This document shows, piece after piece, positions 1 to 5,415 of a DNA stretch of 5,499 bases (position 1 is the stretch's first letter; each line of letters starts with the position of its first letter). Location of the stretch: assembly GCA_964363685.1 (NCBI GenBank), contig CAYIJG010000062.1:1-5499 (forward strand), in the 5' to 3' direction. The notes beneath the pieces are model-generated. The model ran no database searches. It had not been told where the DNA came from and saw only the letters and a list, made by a program, of their open reading frames with translations. Position numbers and translations under genes: made by a program. The DNA is from XYD2-FULL-39-9 sp964363685 (GTDB taxonomy: Bacteria; Patescibacteriota; Patescibacteriia; Magasanikbacterales; GWA2-37-8).

Positions 1-321
1 TTTTTTGAACTGAGTCGTGAGGTTGTAAGCTTGGATATATAATTTTTGCAAAGTTGGTTCTTTGACTTTATATTCTCGTTTCATTTGTTTGGTGACTAGT
101 TCGCTATCCAGGACACAATCCACTTCGGTGGCCCCCAGTTCTTTGGCCTTTTGTAAGGCTGAGATTAGGGCCGAGTATTCGGCATAGTTATTGGTCTGAT
201 TGCCCAAATATTGACCATAGCCGGCGATAGTTTTGCCTGTGTGGTCTTTGACCACCACACCCAGCGCTGCTGGGCCGGGGTTGCCTCTCGCGCCACCATC
301 TGTAAAAGTAGTTAGTTTCAT
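1..321 (-). CDS. rnhA: Ribonuclease HI family protein (3' end cut by window edge)
   Basis: An open frame reads leftward from an ATG at 321 to the window edge, giving 107 residues; the C-terminus lies outside. The N-terminus carries the RNase H signature TDGGARGNPGPAA, with the first catalytic Asp at residue 8. Glu48 in NYAEYSAL and Asp72 in LDSELV match the second and third metal-binding carboxylates; the fourth would lie beyond the edge. RNase HI enzymes hydrolyse the RNA strand of RNA-DNA hybrids, helping remove primers and R-loops in the cytoplasm. The family is usually about 130-150 residues, so roughly 25-40 are missing. The DGGARGNPGP form is typical of the compact RNase HI-like group annotated as 'ribonuclease HI family protein' rather than the E. 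coli type. No Shine-Dalgarno precedes the start; a 10-base motif shared with the S41 gene lies 4 nt upstream. It follows the PEGA gene on the same strand, separated by a palindromic repeat. Family assignment is firm; exact subgroup is inferred. Confidence 0.9.
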   Translation of the reverse strand, partial: MKLTTFTDGGARGNPGPAALGVVVKDHTGKTIAGYGQYLGNQTNNYAEYSALISALQKAKELGATEVDCVLDSELVTKQMKREYKVKEPTLQKLYIQAYNLTTQFKK

Positions 322-335
322 AAAAGAAATGAGTG
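322..335 (-). promoter_or_regulatory. Leader motif CACTCATTTC, 4 nt before the RNase H start
   Basis: On the minus strand the ten bases CACTCATTTC (335 to 326) are followed by TTTT and then the ATG at 321. The same ten bases occur at identical spacing before the S41 protease start (3530-3539). It does not resemble a Shine-Dalgarno sequence. Function is unknown; it may be a residue of sequence shared along with the neighbouring repeat, or a translation-related leader. Confidence 0.3.
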
Positions 336-350
336 AGTAAAATTTTTCGC

Positions 351-487
351 TGTCATCCTGAGCGAGGCTTTTGCCGAGTCGAAGGATCCCTTATACTATA
401 CACCTGCAAATACTTTGTTTAAGGGATTCCCTGCCTACCGCAGGCAGGCTCCACTCAGTCGCAAAAGCTCCTTCGGTCGGAATGACA
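351..487 (+). repeat. Palindromic intergenic repeat element, copy A (137 bp)
   Basis: The element starts with TGTCATCCTGAGCGA and ends with TCGGTCGGAATGACA, so its termini form imperfect inverted repeats (TGTCAT/ATGACA). Further pairing blocks lie inside: GCTTTTGC against GCAAAAGC, and GGATCCCTTA against TAAGGGATTCC. The whole could fold into a long hairpin with a loop around 393-418. Copy B at 3394-3500 matches it in reverse complement over nearly its whole length, except for a 19-bp nested palindrome (431-449) and an 11-bp segment near 366-376 present only here. It fills the gap between the PEGA stop (5 bp away) and the RNase H start. It contains no plausible gene, so it is a MITE- or REP-like non-autonomous repeat. 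It may also act as a 3' hairpin for the PEGA transcript, but there is no T-run to support a classical terminator. Confidence 0.85.
430..448. repeat. Nested mini-palindrome (7-bp stem, 5-nt loop)
   Basis: CCTGCCT (430-436) and AGGCAGG (442-448) are perfect reverse complements around the loop ACCGC. Comparison with copy B shows that 19 bases (431-449) are an addition at one point of the larger element: the flanks AAGGGATTCC and TCCACT are directly joined in copy B. It is therefore a palindrome within a palindrome, either inserted here or deleted from the other copy. Confidence 0.8.
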
Positions 488-491
488 AACA

Positions 492-1880
492 TTAATAACT
501 AAGTTTCCAAATCCCATTACTATTTTTATCTTGATTTTTATTATTACTTATAAAGTACAAAACTTTATTGTCCGTATCCGCAATCGGGTTAGAAATTTTT
601 TCATTGATTAAATCATGGCTTACAGAATAGTAGGGGAAGAGAGCTGTGACTTTATCTGCCCAGACTAGCGCTAAAGTATTGTACTGATCCAAAGGCATAG
701 TGTCAGTCAGGTGTTCGCCCGACCTGTTAAGTAAATACGGATTTTCGTTGTCATTATAGCTCCATAATTCCCAATCAGACCACATGAGCCACCAGTTGTT
801 ATATTTGGAAACTAAAAATTTACTGACTTGCATTGGCAGTGTTGCGTTATTATTTACCAAAAGCATTCTGCCAGAAATATTTGTTCTAAGCAGGGCTGTA
901 TTTTGTTGAGCCGTTGCAAAACCGATTTTAGTCTCTGGTTCTTTAGGGTCGCCATCAATTACTATTTTTATTTCATTATTTTTAATTTGTTTGATGATTT
1001 TGCTAAAACCCAAAGTATCCTTGGTAATTAGGTAATCTTGAGTCGATGAGTTTATTAGCATTGTCCATAACTGGCCATTTTCCATATGCCAATCAGTATA
1101 TTTGTTGGCGGTGATATTTTGGCTTGTTTGAGTAATGGGTGAGTAAGAGAAAATGTTTTCTTTGGTACTATAATAGAGTTGCGGTTCAGTAGTGTTTGCC
1201 CACTGTAGTTTATTTATAGAAGCGTTTTCTTTTGTCAGATCTATTTGTTTTAGAGGTTCAGAAGCATTAATAATTTTGATTTGAGAATAGGGAATGGCAG
1301 AGTCAGTGATTATGGCATAGTTATTTTTTTCTGCCCAAATTATATTTGGTTTTGTATTGCCTGAAAGAGGGATTAAGTTGTTGGTTTGTTTGGAGTTATT
1401 ATCCCAGAGCCAAATTTCAGTCGTATTATTTTTTTTAGTGGTATAAATAATAAATTGGCCGTCAAAAGAAACTGCGAAATTTGTTATGTCTCCGGCAATC
1501 AAAATTTCCGGCTTATTTTTTTTGAGTAGGCTGATTTCTTTGACGTAGTTTGTCTGTTTGTTTTTGACTTCTATTTCCTTGTTCCAATCAAAATGATCGG
1601 GGCTAGTGACGCGTACGTTGTATTTTGCGGGGATGATATTGTTTAGGCGAACCGGAATTTTGTCTTGCAGTTTGACATTGTTGAGATATACGACCGCTGT
1701 CTTTGGTTCCAGGTCAATATTAATAGCGCCCGTTTCTTTGAGTAGTCCGTTTTTCCAGTCATAGCGATAGCCGGCGGTATACATGATAAGCAGGGGGGCG
1801 ATAATTAAAAATAGCACTATTAAGGTGATAAGTAAGGCCACACGGATGGGGCGGGTAAAATGGGTGCCAGGGTATTCCAT
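492..1880 (-). CDS. Membrane-anchored PEGA-domain protein with beta-propeller-like C-terminal region
   Basis: The protein is 462 residues from the ATG at 1880. A TTG at 1889 would add three residues, but ATG is preferred because it leaves the basic N-tail and anchor intact and gives a short leader to the candidate promoter. Residues about 14-36 form one strongly hydrophobic membrane segment, followed by YTAGYRYDW. Residues about 51-113 fit a PEGA domain: beta-rich, starting GAINIDLEPKTAVVYLNN, with an IIPAKYNVRVTSPDHF core. From about residue 125 to the end, repeating beta segments such as FAVSFDGQFIIYTT, LWLMWSDWELWSY-like stretches and the final VLYFISNN...GIWKL suggest a WD40/TolB-like propeller, though no canonical WD repeat is clear. 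The C-terminal part is rich in Asn, Thr and Trp. By topology it should be anchored in the cytoplasmic membrane with the domains outside, perhaps binding wall or surface material. This architecture is common in Patescibacteria; the specific role is unknown. It is divergently transcribed from the MurA-family gene. Confidence 0.85.
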   Translation of the reverse strand: MEYPGTHFTRPIRVALLITLIVLFLIIAPLLIMYTAGYRYDWKNGLLKETGAINIDLEPKTAVVYLNNVKLQDKIPVRLNNIIPAKYNVRVTSPDHFDWNKEIEVKNKQTNYVKEISLLKKNKPEILIAGDITNFAVSFDGQFIIYTTKKNNTTEIWLWDNNSKQTNNLIPLSGNTKPNIIWAEKNNYAIITDSAIPYSQIKIINASEPLKQIDLTKENASINKLQWANTTEPQLYYSTKENIFSYSPITQTSQNITANKYTDWHMENGQLWTMLINSSTQDYLITKDTLGFSKIIKQIKNNEIKIVIDGDPKEPETKIGFATAQQNTALLRTNISGRMLLVNNNATLPMQVSKFLVSKYNNWWLMWSDWELWSYNDNENPYLLNRSGEHLTDTMPLDQYNTLALVWADKVTALFPYYSVSHDLINEKISNPIADTDNKVLYFISNNKNQDKNSNGIWKLSY

Positions 1881-1890
1881 ATCTTGCAAA

Positions 1891-1919
1891 TTGTGTAGAA
1901 TTTAAGTATACTTTATAAT
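1891..1919 (+). promoter_or_regulatory. Candidate sigma70-type promoter for the MurA-family gene
   Basis: A perfect TATAAT at 1914-1919 lies 17 bp downstream of TTGTGT at 1891-1896, which matches three of six -35 bases. Transcription would start near 1926, giving a leader of about 120 nt before the ATG at 2049. It overlaps a minus-strand candidate promoter. The prediction rests on sequence only. Confidence 0.45.
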
Positions 1920-1940
1920 GTTAGTCTAAAATATCGGCAA
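1912..1940 (-). promoter_or_regulatory. Candidate sigma70-type promoter for the PEGA gene
   Basis: On the minus strand TTGCCG (1940 to 1935) is followed after 17 bp by TATAAA (1917 to 1912). Transcription would begin near 1905, leaving about 25 nt before the ATG at 1880. The -10 box overlaps the plus-strand TATAAT, so polymerase could probably occupy only one promoter at a time. Confidence 0.4.
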
Positions 1941-1974
1941 AGTCAAAGGTTGTATTTATTACAAACTAGCAATG

Positions 1975-2034
1975 AGCAAATTGTTTCAGCCCGAGGCTGA
2001 TCCGCCTTGGGCGGAAATTGCTAATTGTTTTTTT
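1975..2034 (+). promoter_or_regulatory. Structured leader with two small hairpins and T-run before the MurA-family gene
   Basis: Two adjacent perfect hairpins are visible: CAGCC-CGA-GGCTG (1987-1999) and TCCGCC-TTG-GGCGGA (2001-2015). They can be enclosed by an outer stem of AGCAA plus TTTC (1975-1979, 1984-1987) pairing with GAAA plus TTGCT (2014-2022), with ATTG bulged. A run of seven T follows at 2028-2034. A cloverleaf-like stem followed by a T-run inside a leader resembles a terminator or attenuator, but it does not match any riboswitch class I recognise. The GC-rich hairpins stand out from the AT-rich surroundings and may be a small inserted palindromic repeat. Confidence 0.4.
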
Positions 2035-2048
2035 GTTAGTTATATCTT

Positions 2049-3344
2049 ATGTCATATTTAGTGATAAACGGCGGTAAAAAATTACACGGAGAAATCGTCA
2101 ATCAATCATCCAAAAATTCAGCGGTGGCTATTTTGTGTGCCTCTCTTTTGGTGCGAGGCAAAACAACTTTATCAGATGTTCCTCAAATAGAAGAGGTTAA
2201 TCGTATTTTGGAGTTGTTAGGTAGTTTGGGTGTAAAGATAACAAAAACAGGTCCAGGCAAAATGACTTTGGATTCAAGTGGAAAAATAGAACTAGACAAG
2301 ATAGATCGGCATGCTTCAGAAGTGACCAGATCATCCCTACTGTTATTGGGTGCTTTAGCCTCTCATAGCACTAGTTATAAATTATACAAATCGGGAGGTT
2401 GCCGTTTGGGTGAGCGCACTGTGCGGCCACATCTGTACGCTTTAGAAAGTTTTGGTGTTAGTGTTGTTTCCAAACAAGGATTTTATGAAGTAAAAAACAG
2501 CCCACTGAAAGCTTCTGAAATAGTGATGTATGAATCTGGCGATACGCCAACCGAAAATGCGGTTATGGCAGCGCTGCTTGCTCCAGGAAAAAGTATGATA
2601 AGAATGGCCTCGGCCAATTATATGGTGCAAGATCTTTGTTTTTTCTTGCGTGAAGCTGGAGCTAAGATAGAAGGTATTGGTACAACCACTCTTACAATTG
2701 AAGGTGTTAAAAAATTAAAAACCGAAGTTAGTTATTCCATAATGCCGGATCCAATCGCAGCGATGACATTTTTGTCAGCCGCGATTGTCACCGATTCTCA
2801 TATTACCGTTAAGCATTGCCCGATGGATTTTCTTGATTTGGAATTATTAAAATTAGCAAAGATGGGTCAGAAGTTTACGGTTAAAATGGAAAAACATGAT
2901 CGGTTTCGCATGGCAAGCATTGAAGTTTGGCCATCAAAACTCAAAGCTTTGCCCGATAAGATTTATGGTCGACCTTTCCCAGGACTTAATATTGATAATC
3001 TTCCTTTGTTTGTGCCGATTTTGGCCAAAGCCATAGGTAGAACATTAGTACATGATTGGGCTTATGAAAATAGATCGGTCTACTATATGGAGATGCAAAA
3101 ACTTGGCGTCACCGTCAATCTGCTTGATTTGCATCGCGCTTGGGTAGAAGGACCAACCAAATTTAAACCTAATGAAGTTGTCTGCCCACCAGCGTTGCGA
3201 CCAGCCGTAAATGTTCTCATTGGTATGCTCGCCGCCAAAGGCAAATCTATTTTAAGAAATACATATACGATAGATAGAGGTTATGAAAATTTGTATGAAG
3301 TGTTAAATAAAGCCGGAGCTGATATTAAAGTCGTTAAAGAATAG
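2049..3344 (+). CDS. murA: MurA-family enolpyruvyl transferase (UDP-GlcNAc 1-carboxyvinyltransferase-like), divergent
   Basis: The 431-residue protein has the usual MurA length (about 420). MurA transfers enolpyruvate from PEP to UDP-N-acetylglucosamine, the first committed step of peptidoglycan synthesis, in the cytoplasm. The start is well supported: Lys22-Asn23 in SSKNSAVAIL falls at the same numbering as in E. coli MurA. Compared from memory with E. coli, retained active-site residues are Arg94 (R91), the PEP- and fosfomycin-reactive Cys118 in GGCRLGER (C115), Arg123 (R120), Asp316 in PGLNIDNLP (D305), Arg342 in ENR (R331), Arg384 (R371) and Arg410 in DRGYE (R397). Not retained: D369 of the TDLR motif is Ala382 (PALR), D123 is Arg126, and the PDRIETG segment reads PDPIAAM at 233-239. 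The catalytic core is thus kept while the substrate side is altered. It may be the organism's MurA or a paralogue with a changed acceptor. It has a long structured leader and is followed by repeat copy B. Confidence 0.85.
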   Translation: MSYLVINGGKKLHGEIVNQSSKNSAVAILCASLLVRGKTTLSDVPQIEEVNRILELLGSLGVKITKTGPGKMTLDSSGKIELDKIDRHASEVTRSSLLLLGALASHSTSYKLYKSGGCRLGERTVRPHLYALESFGVSVVSKQGFYEVKNSPLKASEIVMYESGDTPTENAVMAALLAPGKSMIRMASANYMVQDLCFFLREAGAKIEGIGTTTLTIEGVKKLKTEVSYSIMPDPIAAMTFLSAAIVTDSHITVKHCPMDFLDLELLKLAKMGQKFTVKMEKHDRFRMASIEVWPSKLKALPDKIYGRPFPGLNIDNLPLFVPILAKAIGRTLVHDWAYENRSVYYMEMQKLGVTVNLLDLHRAWVEGPTKFKPNEVVCPPALRPAVNVLIGMLAAKGKSILRNTYTIDRGYENLYEVLNKAGADIKVVKE

Positions 3345-3354
3345 GATTTTTAAC

Positions 3355-3382
3355 TGTCATTCTGAGTGAAACGAAGAATCTC
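3355..3382 (+). repeat. Solo half-unit of the palindromic repeat
   Basis: TGTCATTCTGAGTGAAACG followed by AAGAATCTC resembles the outer arm of the repeat elements (copy A begins TGTCATCCTGAGCGAGG and reaches CGAAGGATCCC). It starts 10 bp after the MurA-family stop and 12 bp before copy B, so three related arms stand in a row in this gap. It appears to be an incomplete element or a related family member. Confidence 0.6.
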
Positions 3383-3393
3383 TGTCCGTCTGC

Positions 3394-3500
3394 TGTCATT
3401 CCGACCGAAGGAGCTTTTGCGACTAAGTGGAGGAATCCCTTAAACATAGTATTTGCAATTACTTAGTATAAGGGATCCCTCGACTACGCTCGGGATGACA
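3394..3500 (-). repeat. Palindromic intergenic repeat element, copy B (107 bp, opposite orientation to copy A)
   Basis: Read on the minus strand it begins TGTCATCCCGAGCG and ends TCGGTCGGAATGACA, and it matches copy A (351-487) across both arms and the loop. Identical blocks include GGATCCCTTATACTA, TGCAAATACT and the 24 bp from AGTCGCAAAAGC to GGTCGG. It lacks the 19-bp nested palindrome and an 11-bp piece of the outer arm seen in copy A. It lies in the gap between the MurA-family gene and the S41 protease gene. Short spurious reading frames run through it, but nothing in it looks coding. Confidence 0.85.
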
Positions 3501-3529
3501 ACGAACAGTAATAAGCTAAACATCTTATT

Positions 3530-3543
3530 CACTCATTTCAATT
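3530..3543 (+). promoter_or_regulatory. Leader motif CACTCATTTC, 4 nt before the S41 protease start
   Basis: CACTCATTTC at 3530-3539 is followed by AATT and then the ATG at 3544. The same motif at the same spacing precedes the RNase H start on the other strand. Both genes also have a copy of the large repeat just upstream. No Shine-Dalgarno sequence is present. Whether the motif is functional is unknown. Confidence 0.3.
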
Positions 3544-4803
3544 ATGGATACTTCACCAGTAAAAAGCAGAGCCAAAAAATACGCCGGCACCTATTTGATT
3601 GTAATATTTTTTATCATTTCTTTTGGTTTGGGAGTGATGATAGACAGGACATTATATGTCAAGAAACAGATACTTACTGCCAATGGTGCTACTGAAGTAG
3701 AGAAGATTATAGGCATCAATCGCGATGTCAACAAATCCGATGTTGAATTCGAACAGTTTTGGCAGGTCTGGGATAAAATTAAGACCAAATATGTCAAACA
3801 ATCCACAGATGAAACGGCGATGCTCTACGGGGCCATACAGGGCCTTGTAGGCTCTTTGGGTGATCCGTACTCTCTCTATTTCCCGCCAAAAGAGGCTGAT
3901 GAATTTGCCAAAGACTTATCTGGAGAGCTAGAAGGAATTGGTGCTGAGATTGGTATTAAAGAGGCCCAGCTGATGGTAGTCTCACCACTGCCGGATTCTC
4001 CTGCTGAAAAAGCAGGTCTCAGGCCAGGGGATAAGATTTTAGCCATAGATACAACTAGTACCGCGGGTATGGATGTTGGTATGGCGGTGAGTAAAATTAG
4101 AGGCAAAGCCAATACCAAAGTGACTTTGACTATCCTTCGTGAAGGGCAGACCAAATCACAGGATGTGGTAATTACTAGATTAAAAATAATTATTCCGTCT
4201 GTTATATTTTCTTTCAAACCAAACAATGTCGCTTATCTGCGCGTGATGCAATTTAATGAAGATACCAAAAAGAAATTGAGTAAGTATGCTAAGGAAATAA
4301 CCAATAAAAAAGCCAGTGGGATTATTTTAGATTTAAGAAATAATCCGGGCGGATATTTGGAAACTGCTATTGATATGGCTAGCTATTGGGTGACTGATGG
4401 GTCTGTGGTGAGCGAGAAAGGAAGAAATGGAATTAACGTGGAGCATAAAACTTCTGGTTCACATCCGCTTTCAGGAATCAGAACAGTGGTGCTTGTCAAC
4501 AAAGGATCTGCATCCGCTTCGGAGATTGTGGCTGGGGCTTTGCAAGATACAAAAAAAGGAATTCTTTTGGGAGAACAAACATACGGCAAGGGTTCAGTGC
4601 AGGATTTGGAAGAGTTTCCAGATGGATCAGCTTTGAAACTTACTATTGCCGAATGGTTCACACCCAATGGAAAAAATATAAACAAAGAAGGGATTAAACC
4701 GGATATAGAAATGAAAGAAGATTGGGAGAAAGAAAAGGTAGGGGAGGATTTGGTTTTGAATGCGGCTTTGGATATTTTAGCTTCAACTACTTTTAAGTGG
4801 TAG
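3544..4803 (+). CDS. ctpA: S41-family C-terminal processing protease with PDZ domain
   Basis: The 419-residue protein begins with a basic tail and one hydrophobic segment at about 17-34, acting as a signal anchor that would put the rest outside the cytoplasmic membrane. Residues about 65-115 are a helical region ending in GDPYSLYFPP, characteristic of CTP proteases. A PDZ domain follows at about 125-212, with GIGAEIG and SPAEKAGLRPGDKIL. The protease core at about 225-390 has LDLRNNPGG at 262-270 and the catalytic block GSASASEIVAGALQD. By spacing to E. coli Tsp and B. subtilis CtpB, Ser324 is the nucleophile, Lys349 in TYGKG the general base, and Gln353 completes the Ser-Lys-Gln triad, so it should be active. 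Such enzymes cleave exported or membrane proteins near their C-termini, with the PDZ domain recognising the substrate tail. The C-terminus, after about 390, is short and charged. It lies downstream of repeat copy B and 38 bp before the HExxH gene, with which it may be co-transcribed. Confidence 0.95.
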   Translation: MDTSPVKSRAKKYAGTYLIVIFFIISFGLGVMIDRTLYVKKQILTANGATEVEKIIGINRDVNKSDVEFEQFWQVWDKIKTKYVKQSTDETAMLYGAIQGLVGSLGDPYSLYFPPKEADEFAKDLSGELEGIGAEIGIKEAQLMVVSPLPDSPAEKAGLRPGDKILAIDTTSTAGMDVGMAVSKIRGKANTKVTLTILREGQTKSQDVVITRLKIIIPSVIFSFKPNNVAYLRVMQFNEDTKKKLSKYAKEITNKKASGIILDLRNNPGGYLETAIDMASYWVTDGSVVSEKGRNGINVEHKTSGSHPLSGIRTVVLVNKGSASASEIVAGALQDTKKGILLGEQTYGKGSVQDLEEFPDGSALKLTIAEWFTPNGKNINKEGIKPDIEMKEDWEKEKVGEDLVLNAALDILASTTFKW

Positions 4804-4841
4804 TTCATTAAAAATAATAAAATTTATTTTTATTTAACACT
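4804..4841. other. Short AT-only intergenic stretch
   Basis: The 38-bp gap contains only A and T from 4807 to 4837, including the palindrome AATAAA-A-TTTATT (4816-4828). No convincing promoter pair, terminator or ribosome binding site is visible. The short gap suggests that the two flanking genes share a transcript. Confidence 0.5.
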
Positions 4842-5393
4842 ATGAGTGAACAATATAAGGGACCAAGACAAGAAACAGATCCTCGAGAATTTACAATCGA
4901 CGAACTCGTACCCTACTGGCAAAGAATTGTTATGGCAATTCAAGCTGCTCCGCTTGAAGATGAGCTTAGGACTGTAGAAAACGAACGAGATGACAGGGAA
5001 TCTTCTTATATACAAGGCGAGGCAGGGAGAGATGGCCTTGAAAGAGACGAAGCGAGCGATGAACCTCATGTAGTCAAATTTCCTGACCTTGATACCATGT
5101 TGGCGTCTTTTGCGTCTAACGAAGTTTTGAATAGACTTTTACCTGAAGCACAGATTCAAGCGATGATTGAGCATGAGCGCGTTCATCTTGAAGCGGCTCA
5201 AAAGCATGGCTATAACACTGAAATAGGTTTAACTATTACACGTACATCTGAAGGTAAATACGCCTTTGCTCCATTCATAACGGTATCAGTCGATGCAGGG
5301 GAAGTAGATGAAGATAAAATTCGGGAACATTTAAAAGAGATTGCTGGAGCACCTGGAGAGGATATGTCCGACAGTGATAAAAGAAAAGTTTAA
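4842..5393 (+). CDS. Small acidic protein of unknown function with HExxH motif
   Basis: I do not recognise this 183-residue protein. It has no signal peptide or membrane segment, so it is probably cytoplasmic. Residues 1-35 look partly helical (DELVPYWQRIVMAIQ), about 36-77 are highly charged and probably flexible, and 78-183 form the likely folded part. At 111-115 it reads HERVH, an HExxH zinc-protease motif inside a predicted helix (PEAQIQAMIEHERVHLEAA). This is followed by KHGYNTEIGLTITR and a beta-rich segment to about 150. The helix, glycine turn and strand order is loosely like the active site of M41/M50-type zincins. A third zinc ligand is not certain; His122, Glu154 and His163 are candidates. 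The C-terminus is acidic and lysine-rich. It sits 38 bp after the S41 protease gene and converges with era. HExxH occurs by chance in many proteins, so peptidase activity is a hypothesis only. Confidence 0.75.
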   Translation: MSEQYKGPRQETDPREFTIDELVPYWQRIVMAIQAAPLEDELRTVENERDDRESSYIQGEAGRDGLERDEASDEPHVVKFPDLDTMLASFASNEVLNRLLPEAQIQAMIEHERVHLEAAQKHGYNTEIGLTITRTSEGKYAFAPFITVSVDAGEVDEDKIREHLKEIAGAPGEDMSDSDKRKV

Positions 5394-5415
5394 TTCAGCG
5401 GGGTTAAATTTTTTT
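5389..5415 (+). terminator. Weak terminator-like sequence after the HExxH gene
   Basis: TTTAA (5389-5393) can pair with TTAAA (5404-5408) around a GC-rich ten-base loop, followed at once by seven T (5409-5415). The stem is short and all A/T, so this is a poor intrinsic terminator. It stands in the 20-bp gap between convergent genes and overlaps the stop codon of the opposing gene. Confidence 0.25.

Noticed and set aside
351..487. Intrinsic terminator after the PEGA gene formed by repeat copy A
   Set aside because: The hairpin is long with mismatches and a large loop, and no T-run follows on the minus strand; it is better described as a repeat element.
1881..1889. TTG start for the PEGA protein at 1889
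   Set aside because: It adds only three residues before an in-frame ATG at 1880, and no ribosome binding site favours it.
3355..3500. CRISPR-like array, because several similar arms follow each other
   Set aside because: The arms are in inverted pairs, differ in length and have no regular spacers; they form palindromic elements.
3453..3695. Plus-strand open frame starting inside repeat copy B and overlapping the S41 start
   Set aside because: Its first residues are a translation of the repeat and the rest is the S41 gene read out of frame; the S41 frame has clear domains and motifs.
3876..4226. Minus-strand open frame opposite the PDZ region
   Set aside because: Antisense shadow of a recognisable PDZ domain, with no motif of its own.
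4383..4808. Minus-strand open frame of 141 codons opposite the S41 gene
   Set aside because: It lies wholly antisense to the conserved protease core and shows no domain; the coding strand explains the sequence.
4830..5069. Minus-strand open frame opposite the start of the HExxH gene
   Set aside because: No recognisable domain and no start context; the plus-strand frame is longer and fits the operon-like spacing.
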